From Diphasiastrum complanatum (Eukaryota > Streptophyta > Lycopodiopsida > Lycopodiales > Lycopodiaceae), in the NCBI GenBank assembly GCA_029204225.1, contig CM055096.1:42406901-42470900 (forward strand): a stretch of DNA of 64,000 nucleotides, given 5' to 3'. The position numbers were made by a program, and so were the translations under genes. A model generated the notes under the pieces. The model was not told where the DNA came from. It saw nothing but the letters and a program-made list of their open reading frames with translations, and did not search any database. Shown here one piece after another: positions 47,406 to 60,900 of the stretch (within the stretch, counting starts at the first letter, position 1; the number at the start of each line of letters is the position of its first letter).

Positions 47406-48680
47406 ATGTCGGATGTTAGAAATTGCAGACCCAGCTCACCTGATTCCTGTAGTGGTAGTTTTCATCATGGCAAACATCGGGAATGCCCTAGCTCATCACA
47501 CAACCGGGGTCTACCCAAGATAGAGTTACCAAAGTTTAACGGCCAAGGGACCCTACCCAGTTCTTCCATATGTATGTGGAGACAGCCTCACTAATTTTGG
47601 CAACAACTAGTACTTCAACCTAGAGGTCGCTGAAAAAGAAGATTGAACCACGTTATGAAGGGCATTTTTCAAGACCACTAGATTTATGGAAGATCTCCTC
47701 TTACAACTTAGGCGAGGGCGTATTAAGAGCTGCGACTCTATCAAAAGGGTCAAAAAGGGACAATGTACCTCTACTAGTGTGCCCGACGCCTATGTGATCT
47801 CATGGTTTATAGCTAGGTTTTCGAAAAGCATCCAACGCCACATGAAACATAGAAGCGAGTATGAAATCTTTAGTGAAGCATGTGTCGATGCCATCTGAGA
47901 AGCAGATGAGAGCTTAAGAAGCGACTTTGATAGCTCAACTGAGCGATCTAAAGGGCACCATCGGGACAAAGAAAAGGAAAAGATAGAAGAGTTCAGCTCC
48001 ACGTCTTCTACTCCAACCTCAACTAACGTCATCATTAAAGCCTCAGAGATTCTACAAATCCAATAGAAAGATCAATTGCAAAAGTTCACTATTGAGATCC
48101 TAAAACCATAGACCAGAAGCTTCAGGGTGTACATCAAATAGCTAGGGTACCACAACCACCAGTCTATCTATGATGGGATGCCACTTGGTGTCCAGTCTAT
48201 ATAGACAACCTCACTGCTAACGAAAGGCCACTGTTGTGCCAACGCCTAAAAGTAATGAGAAAATATTGTCATTTGTGTAGCATGAATGACCATGATACCT
48301 CCGAGTGTAGATACAACCCTCGAGTACAAGTAGCTGCCAGGCATTACTACCCTCAAAGACGACATAATAGGCAATATCCCATATACACCAAACCAGAACT
48401 GACCACATCTTGCACTACTAGCACCACCGACTAATGAGCAACAAAGAATGATTATCAAACCTCTTGTTCATGCTGCTAATGTAAATGCAGTTATGCCTAA
48501 ACTTGAGATTTTTGAACCACCCTATGAACCCACCCTATCTTATGGATGAAACACGTATGTATTACATAGATGGGTATGAGGGCGAATTGGTGTCAGTTTA
48601 CGCCAAGCAAGTTAGGGGACCGACAAAACCAAATGTTATGGGTGTGAGGCAATCATCGTATTGTCGAGTGCCCTAATAAG
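47406..48680 (+). pseudogene. LTR-retrotransposon gag remnant with two CCHC knuckles, gypsy-like
   Basis: LPKIELPKFNGQGTLP is the usual gag entry (PKIELPKF.G..). After frame changes, DAYVISWFIARFSKSIQRHM and EYEIFSEACVDAI fit the gag helical core. The first zinc knuckle CHLCSMNDHDTSEC is at about 48268-48310. A second, CYGCEA...NHRIVECPNK, is split by a frameshift at about 48635-48678. Stops are frequent. The protease that should follow is replaced by a copia gag start at 48727. Confidence 0.55.
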
Positions 48681-48726
48681 AGACAAGTCATTGATAGTTA
48701 TCAATATCACCTAGACTAACTTCCAC

Positions 48727-48843
48727 ATGGATTTCCAAGGGAAAGGCAGTCCCATCGTGGGCAAGCTCGATAGATCCAATTACCATCTGTGGAAATTTAA
48801 AATGAAAATTGTACTAATGGCTAAGGAGTTGCAACAATATTGA
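48727..48843 (+). pseudogene. Copia gag N-terminal fragment
   Basis: MDFQGKGSPIVGKLDRSNYH followed by LWKFKMKIVLMAKE is the start of a copia gag (DUF4219, N-Y-..W...M). A stop follows at once. It is a fragment next to an unrelated gag, so this is a junction of two elements. Confidence 0.65.
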
Positions 48844-49486
48844 CATCGAAAGGTGGACATAATATTGATGGAGAGACAGTAATCAGAGAAGACAAAGCCG
48901 AATGCATAAGTTTTTGTCTCTTATCAAGTACTAGTAGATTTGTTATGTCAGATATATACTGGAGCTTACTTTGTTTTTTACCATTTCAGAAAACAATTTT
49001 CCTTGATGATTTCGCAATTCGTCGAGGAGGGCAGAGATCTTCTGCTAGAGAATTTTCAAGAGATCATGCCTTGGGGCACTATCTGTAGTCCTTCAAGAAT
49101 AATGAGATAAGTGTTGCCCATTCAAAGTTTCATCAACATGGTGAAACTATGATTATGGCAATCAAGGCACGGTCTCATTTTCTTGGAGGACATAATTTCT
49201 AAGGTGCATAAAATAATTTTTGTAAAGAAAAACTATCGCGGTTAAAATTTTAGGATATGGACCAGTGAATTCCATGATCAGATCATCTCATTTTGTAGTG
49301 TACGCTGCTTACGTTGATCTGAGTAAGCATGAAAACTATGAGCTATTGGATCCATACAAAAGAAGAAAATTGTTCCATGATTCTAAGTTGCAACTTTCAT
49401 TGGAAAAAATATCGGAAGCAGATTAGATACTGTTTAATTGTACTTTGTAAATATTTTTATTTAATATACAAAATTTTATTGTGTGT
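48844..49486. other. Non-coding stretch, no gene seen
   Basis: No motifs recognised; likely remains of the adjoining element. Confidence 0.35.
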
Positions 49487-51030
49487 CTATAGCCTACTGG
49501 CTTGTATAAATTTGCGTGCTTTATGAAATTTTTTATAATCTGTTGATTTTGTATTATGACGAATTTGGATTCTTCTATAAAACCATTGGAAAGGTTGCAG
49601 TATATATCTGGTTTTTGTGCTAGTCCCGCCATGTTGTGTACTTTTATGAAATGTCACTCTTGCTTGCCAATGAGATTTTTCCATTCCTTGCGATGACCAT
49701 ATGCTAAGACTTCCACTATTTCTTGCAAAGAATGTCGAATGATGTCGTAATATGTGTTGCATGTCATAAAAACATAATCTAAATCAGTACCAAAAGTATC
49801 TAATTTAATTGCACATATTTGTCTATCGTAGTGTAAAATTAAAATCTTACCAGATAATGTGTTATATGATCAACACCCCATGCACTTTGAACTGCATCCA
49901 CAAATTCATTGGTTGTTTTCTGTATCATTTGAACATCAGTATTTGAAAATTTATCTTTTCTCAAGTATTTCACCATTTTGTCTAACTTTTTCCAAACTTC
50001 TACTGTGTATACGAGTAGAACCTTCTTCTTTGAAATCTTGAGTTGCTGCAGTAATTTCTTTCCAAACTGTGTATTGAATCTTAGATTGTTTACCAGAATA
50101 ATTTGATAAAAATCTTCGAGCTTTAGATCCTCCAATACTCGGCTTGCATGGGATATTTCCTGTTTTACCTGATAGCTTGTCATCTTTTTTTATTTTAATG
50201 TGGCCTTTATGTAAGCCGGCTTTATACAACACATCCTCTAATCTGAAAATAGCTTCCTTCGCAGAGGCCTCTGGCTTGGAATTCCATGCAAACAAGATGT
50301 GAAGATATATTATTTTTTCTATAATATGCACCTCCGCATGCAATGTACAGATATGAACATTTTGTAGAGGAATCGGTAGTACAGGTTTCCAATTAGGATC
50401 TTCTCGATCTCTTGATATTCATGTACTCCTTGTCATGTCTTTTGCTATTTTCATGCAGTACAAACAAGGGTGTTTAGAGTTAGCGCCATGAGATACATTG
50501 AACATACATTTTAATGTCTTCAGATCTCCTGCTAAATGCCATTCAATGTTGAAAGTGCCAATTCCATAAATCAGTGAGTGGAACTCCCTCCATGTGATTT
50601 TTTATGGTGGCAGAATATGATATTCTACTAAATATCCATGAGAGAATGTTATGGTATTCTTTCAACACCTATAAGAGAATACAAAAACGTGATTAGCCTC
50701 ATAATATTAACACATAAAAAATTTTAGATATGAAATGCATATTCAAATGATTATCCCTATTTATTATGCGAAGGAACTGCTATACCTGAAATGCTGCCAA
50801 CCACCAGATATCATTTTCTGATTGAACACTGAAACTGAGGCCTTTTGAGTCTTTTGAATTTGAAAGTGCTCCATTCATGATTGTGAGACTGACTGAGTGT
50901 CTTGCTTGTATGTATTCGTGGTAAGTCTTAGTACTCATGCTTTGCCTAGTTTGCATGATTGCTTGTGATACAAGGAGCTGATGGCTCGAAAAAGAACCTT
51001 TCTTTTGAAGGCTGATACCATCAAACAAAG
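49487..51030 (-). pseudogene. Relic of a multi-exon transposase-like gene of unknown family
   Basis: Minus-strand blocks line up in order: 50780-51028 (TYHEYIQARHSVSLTIMNGA, ENDIWWLAAFQ, then a splice donor); about 50400-50640 in broken frames (FGIGTFNIEWHLAGDLKT, then CLYCMKIAKDM, a Cys pair); 49951-50343 (EAIFRLEDVLYKAGLHKGHI); 49839-50183 (LLVYTVEVWKKLDKMVKYLR, SAWGVDHITHYL, donor GTAAG); 49487-49762 (LSIWSSQGMEKSHWQARVTF, HGGTSTK). The plan (Cys-rich middle, then HITHYL, GMEKSHW, HGG) resembles large repeated genes in animals and plants that I take to be transposon-derived. I cannot name the family. Stops in the middle part mean that it is probably dead. Confidence 0.4.
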
Positions 51031-52974
51031 AGGACTATAGAATCTGTGGGGCGGATTCGCAGTTTCAGTACTCGCACATGAATGACAACGAAACAACTCG
51101 ATGTTTGCCAAGGATGGGTGGCTAGCCTATTACTTGAGTTACTTTCATTTGCGACAACGTCCACCAGATGCAAGTAGGAAGTCAAAAGTTGGAAAGGGCA
51201 ATTTCAGGGGAGATCTTCTATGGAACAATCATTTGGGATGGCTACCTTCGAAACTAAATCTCACTGAGCATGGGTGATATCCAGTGTCAGTTGATTTTTT
51301 TTCTCAAAAGGGAAAAGGCTAGGCAACAAATTAGATCAAGCCATAATCCTAGCAGATGGAAAGCAAAGTGTTGGAAAGGCTTTTGTCTGAGATCTGTACT
51401 CTAAATCCGGTTAGCTGATTTTATAAGTGGAGGGGAACTATCACACACACCCCTCACTTGGTGCAAATCTTGAATGAAAGTTGATCAAAATGGGGGGCAA
51501 ATTCAAGGCGACCTAGCCATATACTCACACGAGGAGACTCTGGGTGCATGTGTCTGTTGAAGCCAAGCGAGATTTACACTTCTTGTTTTTGACTGTGAGG
51601 CAGCTGACTGGTGATGGAATTGTGAAAGTCATGTTTTGCGCGATAGACATGGTGCTTCAAACAAACGCGAAGAGATAGTTCGTATGCTAATCAAACTGGT
51701 GCGATCCCTTGGCTCTCCACAAGGTCAATGATTGCATTTGGGTTGATTCAAAGACAGCTACTTCAAGCTAAGTGAGAGGTGCATTGCAGAGTACTCAATC
51801 TTTTGCCTACCTTAATGAGCCAAAAGGAAAAGTATTAAGATTAGGTTAAGACAAGGAGAGAAATCAAGGTGCAAAAGCAACAAGGCACAAAGTGGACCAT
51901 AAAGTGGGCAATCAACGATAAATCCTTTGGCCCAAGGAGCCCTGATACCTATGCGGAACTAATCAAATCTGGAGCTCAGGGAGCTCAACACAAAGTCCAT
52001 CAAGGACAAATCAGGAGCTCAAAGGAGTTCCAAAGTCAAAAGTCAGAAGCAACAGGGGCGAACATTTCAACGAAAAGCCTATGTCACCATTTAATAAGGT
52101 TCTTGGGTTTTACATAAGCGATATAAAATCTACGTTTTTCTCAGGCACAGTGATATTTTCAAGTTATGTAATTTTTTAAAATTGAGAGTTGAGCCTCCGA
52201 CTTGTGGTGTGCCAGCTACAATGTTATTAAAAAGTGGCCGGTAAATTGAGTACTAGGCCAAATAGCTTAAATGTACAGTTAATTTTAATTGGGAGACACA
52301 TTTACTTTAATCTAACATATGATGAGGACATCAGATTTTATAAAGGTGGGGTGAATGTTGTAAAGCTACTTTTATAAGCTTTACTTCCGGCGCCACTGGC
52401 ACTAGCATTGTCTCCAATGCCAGCAACGCCACTACTGCTCCCAGCGCCAGCGCCACTCTTGGCACCGCTGTGACCAAAACCTAGCCGGTGCCAAGTTGCT
52501 ATGGCTGAAAAACTTTGATCGGTTCTAGCGAAGTCCAGAGAGCTCGGATCGATGTGCAATCACCTCACATGATCTAGGCATGATTTAAGGAAGCTTGGGG
52601 ATCAATAAATTTTAGAGAGAGAGAATCTTAGAGAGAGAAAAATGTGTTTTACCAGCTTGAGCAGAGCATTGGTATGAGGGGAGGTGGTGAATCCCACCAA
52701 AACTATAGGAAAATGTCGGTTGCAACTCAGGGCGAGCTCCAACCAATTCTCAGCTTCTCTTGCTAGAATGTTGTCTTGGCGCCTGCCTTGGCATGCCAGC
52801 GCTCCGAAGACTAGGGTCGATCACACACTTGAAATGTAACCTTCTCAGATTTATTAATAAAGTGAGATTTTTCTCAAACTGACTTTGATTACTTTTTGGG
52901 TTTCAACGTTCGGTAAAAGCGCCAGTTGTAAGGCCGCTTTAAACTTTTTGATATGGCACTTAGCTGAGGGTCGT
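51031..52974. other. Non-coding stretch with a GC-rich Ala/Gly/Ser-type repeat
   Basis: At about 52385-52500 GGCGCCACTGGCAC-like words recur (GCGCCAGCGCCACTC). GAGAGAGA-rich patches lie at 52615-52640. No gene is recognised. Confidence 0.4.
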
Positions 52975-53470
52975 ATCCCGGGACACCAGCGGTATGCCGT
53001 TGGGGCCATTCGGTCCGGACGCCAACGGTATGCTATCGGGACCATTCGGTCCAGGAACTGGTTGTCTTCATATCTGTCATGGCTTGTGGTTCTGAGTGTT
53101 CCTTGCATGAACATGAATGGGTTAAGATCTTGGGGAACGGGCTCTAACCTGTCAGTTGAGTTGGATGGCTTGCTTGGGTGAAAGGTACCTGTTTATGGCT
53201 GTCCAGTCTGGCGTGGCGTCAGGTTGGCTTCCAGCGCTCGTGACGAAGCTTTGAGTTGGTTAAGTCTTATGTAAGTCAGACGACTCGCTTGGAATGGATG
53301 TTACTCGTTTGTAACGAAACTTCGAGTTAGTTAAGTTTGATGTATGTATGTCGGGCGGCTTGCTTGGAGGGAAGTCACCCACACCGAGACCCTCGGTCTG
53401 GCATGGTGCCAAGTTGGATCTCAATGTTGGTTTCCGAACTTCAGGTTGGTTAAGTCTGATCATTGTTGGC
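52975..53470 (+). repeat. Two sets of short tandem repeats
   Basis: A 36-bp unit ending in CCATTCGGTCC occurs twice at 52980-53052 (AACGGTATGCTATCGGGACC and AGCGGTATGCCGTTGGGGCC). A longer unit of about 80-120 bp, marked by GAGTTGGTTAAGTCT, GAGTTAGTTAAGTTTGATG and GGTTGGTTAAGTCTGATC, occurs at about 53255, 53325 and 53440. Confidence 0.6.
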
Positions 53471-53599
53471 GAGTTGGCTGCTTGTATGTCAAGTGGGTTT
53501 GGACGGCAAGAGTTGAAAGTTGGAAAGCTAAGTCGTGGATCCCAGCTCCCTTTGGGATGCCTGCGCTACATAATGCTTTTGAGATAGATAAGGCTTCCC

Positions 53600-54290
53600 A
53601 CTAGGGATGAAACTCAATAGGATCAAATGATTTACTATCATCATACTTTGAGAATTCTACATCAACCTCACTAGGGGTAGATGATACCTTATGATTCTTC
53701 ATGCAAAACTCTTTGAGTAACTCACCAACATACTTTGTTTGGGTAAGTACAATTCTTTGATGACTTTGCTAGACTTTCATACCTAAGCAGTAATGCATCA
53801 TGTCTAGATCTGTTACAGATTTGATTTGACTTCTTTCACCAGATTAGCGTCACAATTAGCAATGTTCAGATCATCCACGTAAAGTAATATCAAGAGTATA
53901 GAACCATCTCTGTCGAGTGTATAGGTTGCAATTTGATGAAGATATTTAGTTAGTAGATTCTTGTAAGGTAGAATATTGATATTAGACAATTTCTTGGAAA
54001 TGCTAACAACTTTATTGTTTACAATAGAAACTTCATTAACATCATCCATTCAATTATATCTAGAGGCACGACTAGTTAGGCTTTGACTTGTTTTTCTCGA
54101 GGATTGGAGTCAGCAACTTTCTTATCTTCTTTTTCAGATTCATCAATTTCATAGAACTCAAAATATTGAAAATTGATGTAATCAACTTCAGTATTTCTTA
54201 TCGGAGCAGGATTACTTTCTTTTTCAAATTATACAAGATTGATGATACTTGACAGTTGAAAATTCGTCGGTACTTCTAAGTTAACAAGCT
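53600..54290 (-). pseudogene. Copia integrase-RT linker and reverse transcriptase fragment
   Basis: The minus strand gives an acidic linker (NTEVDYINFQYFEFYEIDES) at about 54130-54210, then at 53813-54049 a frame with LPYKNLLTKYLHQIATYTLD and LLILLYVDDLNIAN, the YVDD catalytic box of copia reverse transcriptase. Below that come DLDMMHYCLGMKVWQ and VLTQTKYVGELLKEF in shifted frames to about 53610. Part of the RT palm between linker and YVDD is missing. Confidence 0.8.
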
Positions 54291-54306
54291 ACCTAGAAAG
54301 ACAAAG

Positions 54307-54688
54307 GTACTCACTAGTGAAGATGAAAGTGCACCCAGATATACATGAACATAAAATGTGTAGAATATGTGCAAAATGCTAAAACTGGTCAACTTGCTTT
54401 CTGTAATTATGAAGTTTGTCATCCGACCACAATCTGATTCCAGATCATGAGTATCTTTCACATTATTCTTGGCCAGAATGGTAACTCAACAATCAAGGTA
54501 CTCACTTGTGAAGATGAAAGTGCACCCAGATATACATGAACATAAAATGTGTAGAATATGGGCAAAATGTTAAAACTGGTCAACTGTTTTGGGTAATTAT
54601 GAAGTTTGTCATCCGACCACAATCTGATTCCAGATCATGAGTATCTTTCACATTATTCTAGGCCAGAATGGTAACTCAACAATCAAGC
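54307..54688 (+). repeat. Tandem duplication with 191-bp period
   Basis: 54307-54497 is repeated almost exactly at 54498-54688, both starting GTACTCACT.GTGAAGATGA and ending TAACTCAACAATCAAG. The few differences (for example CTTGCTTTCTG against CTGTTTTGGG) suggest a fairly recent duplication. It lies about 300 bp beyond the channel gene's stop codon, probably in or near its 3' UTR. Confidence 0.9.
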
Positions 54689-54982
54689 ACCATGCGGCAA
54701 TTGCTGACTTAAACCGGTTCAACAGGTCAATTTCTACCTCACAGAAAGCCTGTCAAGCATCCTGTATGCATAACAAGCTACAAGCCATAAGCCCTCCTTT
54801 TCTTGCAAGAATTCTCCCATCTTTAAGTTTTACTAGCTTAATCGGAACATAGTGGAATACCAGTGCAGAAGAATATCTTTCCAGTCTCTCATCTGACTTT
54901 AAGGTCTAAGAAAGGTAGCAGGCACTGGAGATGAGAGATTATTTTAGAAATCAAAGACTTGAAAATTCTTTTAAAGTGCTGT

Positions 54983-57900
54983 CTATTCATCATCCTCCAC
55001 TGCAAAATTTGGTTCTGAAGGCTTTGTCAACTTAGCTAAGCATGCAGACATCTCTGCAGCCCGCATACTCCTCAACTTTTGTACTCCCCGCATAGCATTA
55101 ACTGCAAATCTTGATGCCAATAGCGTTGCTCCAAGGCTGATTGTCCCAGACTTTTGTGGCACAGAATCGGATTCTTGCCAACTTGAATACTTTGCTTGCT
55201 GCTGCATATCTGCAACTTTCTTTCTTTGAAAGCGTCTCCAAGCAGATTGAATATAGAGTGCAGCCCATGTACGCCATTGTTGTGAATAATAGCGAAAGGT
55301 ATGTTGTAACTGCTTGCTGTGCAATCTTCTGAATTGACCAGCAACAAATTTCAAATCCTCTGCACTCAATGCAAATGCTTCAACCTCCATCAGAGCTTTC
55401 ACAGTACGAGTGGATGACGGGAGGTTTCTAGATTTGGGAAGCAATGCCCAAGAAAGGAGCTCCTCTCCACAAAAATCCCCTTGTCCTAATACACTGTAAT
55501 TAAGAAAACCAGTTCGACCGCCGTCGGTGGTGATACTTTCCAAGCTGCCACGAATAATGAAAAGCATTTCACTAACTGGATCTCCTTCTCTCACGATGAA
55601 GGTTCCCTCTGTGCTAAGGGTAGATTTAAGTCGTTCGCAAATAGCATCCAAGAGCATTTCATCCATTTTATTGAAGAATGGGACCTATACAATATTGAGC
55701 ATTGCTTCAATTGGGATCATCAATAACTAGAAAAACACAGCTAAAATTGATTATAATATAGATCAGTTTCAACCTATGAATCACAGGCATTCTGCATAGT
55801 CTTGTATTAGAAAAGTTCAGAAAGACTAACAATGCAAACTGAATACTAGCGAAGATGAAACTTTTTACCCTCCGAACAAGGTCTAAACACAAGTGCCGTT
55901 TAATGTCACGTCGAAGGTCCAATGGCAAACTTTCAATCAAAGCTTCTTCATCCACTCCTCTGTTTGCAACCCACTTCTGCTGTTCGTATCTCCTAACACG
56001 ATTCCGTAAATTTGAAGGTAGTTGACGGTGCTTCATCCACTGTTCAGCATCACGTCGTTTCACTCTCATTTCCTCCAACCTCACCGTCAGAGACTGTAGG
56101 TATGTCTGCTCAAAAAGGTACAAGGCCACTGTCAGCATAGCTTGATTGGTGTAGTCTCACTTCATTAATATATACCAGATATAATAATCAGCATTGCTTG
56201 ATTGGTGTAGTTTCACTTCATTAACATAAACCAGATAATATAATCTGCATAATGCATGTTGAGATAACTTGCAAATGGACTTTGTTATTGAGAACACAAG
56301 ATATATGACCTACTAGTAGGTACTCGATTGGCATGATAATGGCATACCAAGATGCATATATTCATGAAGGTAAAGCACTGTAAGCTATATTCTTAGTACT
56401 TTGCCACAAACTTGTTACAACATAAGAGAAATAAAGAATGCCGTACACTTATGACGAAAGTAAGGAATAATCAAGAGAATGCTCAACAGCTACAGTAAGC
56501 TCTAAAAACAGCCTGTTCCGTGACTGAAGAATGGTTTTGAAGGGAAAGCTTCACAGAAAATTCTAAAAAAAAGGGACTATAGAATGTGCAAAAACCAAAT
56601 CCTTTTCAGATAATTGCTTTTGTAAGTTTACTTAGTGCGACCTTCAAAACTGTATTTCAGACATTCTTTCAAACGATGTTGTCTCCTCATATGGGGATCT
56701 GATAGCTACCTGCATATTGCCAATCAGAAGGGCAAAGAGGACCAAGCCCACAATGGCAATGATAATAGCAAATATGATTTCTCCTACAAATGTGCTGGTA
56801 AAGAGATTTTGTCCCAGTGAACTGCACGAACAGGCAAGAAACTATAAGACTCTTTCACTAACAGTCTGACACTGCAAAAAAATTTATACACTGCATTAAC
56901 CAGCCAAAGAAATTGCCATGTAACTAAATAGCCATGGGCTTTGAAAGCTCCAAACAGGCCTGAACAAGACTGCTATTGTAAAAAATGAAGAGAATTTGTC
57001 CACAAATCTAAATCTGCTGGCACTTGCAACACACAATAGAGCAAACGTGTTACACCTGAAAATGACAGTGCAGTATGTGATTTAGCAAAAATTTCAAAAA
57101 TGATAGATAATAAGTTTCATACTTCAATCGTACCTCAGGTTACGCAGGCCCCACCACAAGCAATACCAATACTTAGTGAAGAAAATTTTGCATGTGAGAA
57201 TGTTATTTGAAAGTGCGTCTCCATAAATTCCAAAATTGAAAACACTATTGTCAGCAGATCCTGAACATGCTTGACTAATCTGAGTTGACTTTAACCAGAG
57301 AGAACGAGCCAAAGCTAAGCTATTGTGTTGACTGCCACAATCTAGATAATCTAGCTTGCACTTCAGAGTTGACGAGGCATTTTCCAAGTCGCACTGCTTT
57401 TGCCAGCAAGTGTCTTGTCTTTCTATAGCAAACAGGTACCAACATGCTCCAATTACCTGTGACAACAAAAATGAAGATAGTGCATGAGCTCATATTTAGA
57501 CACTTGTACAGCAGCCTTAATGACAAAGAGCAGCAAATGCTAAAAAACCTACTGTTCAAACTAAAAAGTGAAGGACTGTTATGTGCCAATCATAGCATCT
57601 TAACATGTAATCCATTCATATGCCTCAAATTAGCATGGTTAAAGCAAGAAATCAAGAAACTAGACAAGAATCAAGAAACAAGATAATATTAGAGAAACCT
57701 TCACCAAATTAGGCAAGGTAAGACAACAATCTTCAATATTTATGATCATTTAATACATCAAGCCTTAAGCTAGAGCATGATCAAGCTCTCATGTGATGGT
57801 AGGCACATGAACCAAGATCTCCAAGAAAGCTCTCAGAAAGGAGCTCCAAAACACATAGAAAGTTCAAAATTAGACAAATGTAAACAAGCCTTCAAATTAT

Positions 57901-60900
57901 CATGACTTCCTCTATTTATAATTCAGTGCCTTGCACAACTTGCTCAATGCTGACCTCTAGTCACTACCATATTCACACCCCTACTTTCTCCTTCTCTGTC
58001 GCACTACATGATTTGTTAGGCCCTAGTCTCGGACCAAACATGACCTGAACCAATGCAAGAGACCATACACAAAGGACAGTAACCTCGGCTAGGCATCAGA
58101 CGCAAGCAAGGTTAAGTCTGTCACACGTAGAAATCTGGTGGGCCCATCTCCAAAGTAGTCAAAAATGTAGGTTAAGCATGGCCGTCAATCTTGGAGTAAA
58201 CAGGTTGAGTATGGCCGTCAACCTGAAGTTATCAGTATGTGATGAGAGGCTAGTCCGCAAGCTGCCATAGTGGTCTAGCTTATCATTGTAGCATATTGAT
58301 CATTATTGTTCACCATAGCATGTGGAAGGGGTCAACATGCATGAAGGAGCCAGTCAAGCGCCTAATCAAGGCCACATGCTCAGAGATCGAAGTAGAGTTT
58401 TTAGAGCCAGCAGAAAGCAACCTTGTAGCTATCTACCCAGGTGAGAAGTTTGGCAAGAATATGCCAGAGAAGAACAATTTGTGAAGGGCAGCTCATTACA
58501 ATTGACCTTGTAGAGCAGCTAGCAGCCTAGAGCTCACCAAGCAAAGCTTGTCTTATTTGTTGGTTCATGTATCAGCAACAAACTTCCTTACCTGATATTG
58601 TAGCCAAACATAGAAGAAAAAAAGTGATATTTTAAGGTATAAAAATTGTGTTCAAACACTTAGTTCCAGTTCATTATATGCATCATGCAATGCATGATAT
58701 GTCATGCATAAGCATGCCATCAACATCTAATCATAAGCGTAACCATGCACATATAAGAAACTTCCATATCAGGTTCTAAAAGTTTAAGTTTTAGATAAGG
58801 CAAGCCAAGTTCCGCACATACATGCCCTAGCTGAGGGGAGATAAAGTCATGGCAGAAGCTAGCAATGACAATTTGCCATCATTATCTGCAAACTCAAGCA
58901 CTCACAGTTGGTCCAATGCACTAATAAAGCTCAATCACTTGTCCAATGCATCAATAAAGTTCGATCATTGGCATGCATTATTTAAGACAAAGTGACAAGC
59001 TAGAAAATTAAGGTGGGTTCATCCAAATTATTGTATCACTCACATTAGATTTTAAGAGTCAATTCCATGACAATTAAAAGCCCATAGGGATCCTGTTCTT
59101 GCATTTACTCCCATAGTCCATCAAAACGAAATGAATTAGCTTGCTTTCTATATCAAAGATACAGGACACTAAGAAAAGTGGCTATTCAGATGATTTTCTT
59201 TACACAACCAAGTTCAATTGTTCTAGAAGAGGTAGCAACATTAATGCGATACCTCTATAAGGCTAGAAGATATGCCCTCCACATTACACTGCTTCTAAAT
59301 CCAATTACATTAATTTATGCTTGCACAAAAAGGACCAATTACTTCATAAGAAGGGATTGGATATAGAATAACTTACATGGCTTGCAAGCATAAAAAGGAC
59401 CAGATTGTATGCTGCACCTGCCCAAGCTGTTTCAGTTACCAGACCAGTACTATTGACCATCTTTGACGTTAGTGGGTAAATTCGCAACAGCCTTGGAATG
59501 TATTGAACGAGAATAATGAAACGAATAGCATTCTTTGTGTTGTCAGCTGTTGGGCCTTCTACAATGGGAATCACAATCCATAGGCAAAACTGTAGATTGA
59601 GACATTTCTGTAATCAAACACATGTGCTAATACAATTGCTTCATGGAAAGTATGCATTTGTCATGACATCATGCAGGAAATATTCTAGAAAAGAGCAGAA
59701 CTGTCATAAGGGTGCAACAAATTTCTACTTTAACTAAATGACATGTACACTTTGCAGCACATCACCAAAACATCATAACCTTTTATAGTAAAATAGTTGT
59801 AAGCATGTAGTCAATTGAAGCATAAATCAATATACCTGATAACTAATAGCAATATTCAATAAAGAATACTGAATGAACATCATATATCATCAATGGTTAA
59901 ACCCTGAGAAGGAATAGCATGAGTAGTCTCGACAATCAACAATTTAACAAATAAATAGCAATTCTAGAAGTAGGGTTCTTGGTTCCAAGAGGGTTGTGCC
60001 CTAAAACCCAGTAAATGGCCCTAGAAAAACCTTCTAGAAGTTAGTGGTCTTGGTCCCAAGAGGGTTGTTCCTTAAGGTTGTCTATGTGTCCATAACAAAG
60101 AGGGAATGCCAAATTGCCTACTATACCGATGAGCCAAAAGATCTCAAAAAAGAATACAATTGAGTATTATAGACAAGCCAATCAACTACCTGAATTTAGG
60201 GACTTATTAAGGCTCTAACAACTAGTTGACCTATATAAATGGCTTGGAGGAGTCTATCTAAAGAAGAATTCACCTTTGATTTTTACTAAGCATAATAGAC
60301 ACTTTTGGACCCAACAAGGCTTCACATGTAAAGATCTCAACAAACTGATACAAGAAAGATATATGAAATTGACAACAACAAATGAAATGTGAATTTCTAG
60401 TGCCCTAACATCCACACATCATGATCACAAAATCATTACATATCGTGGGCAACTAGTGGAGAAAAATTCAACAACTCAAAGAACATGAAAATATGGTAAT
60501 TACAGATAAAGATAGAGCAGAATATAGAAAATTCCGGTTAGAGAAAAATAATGAAAACAACAAAAAACAACTCCTCTCTTGAAAGATGGATCTTCCCAAG
60601 AGGGTGCTCTGATATCAAGTTGTGAACGCAATCTATAGATATGGCATCAGATGAACCATAACAAGTAGCAATGCCCTACCAAGAATTCTATATGAACATT
60701 GTTTATCATCAATGGTTAAACCCCTACAAGAAATAGCTAAATAGTCTCCACAATCAACAAGCTACCAAACGAATAACAACTAGCTCATCAAGCAACCTTC
60801 TAGTAGGTAGGGTTATGGGTCCCAAGAGGGTTGTGCCCTAAAACTTGGTAGATGGCTCAGCTCCTTAAAGTTTTGTGCATGTCCATAACAAAGAGTGGAG

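Noticed and set aside
55527-55730. Plus-strand frames overlapping the channel exons
   Set aside because: Antisense shadows; the minus strand carries a complete, phase-consistent channel protein.
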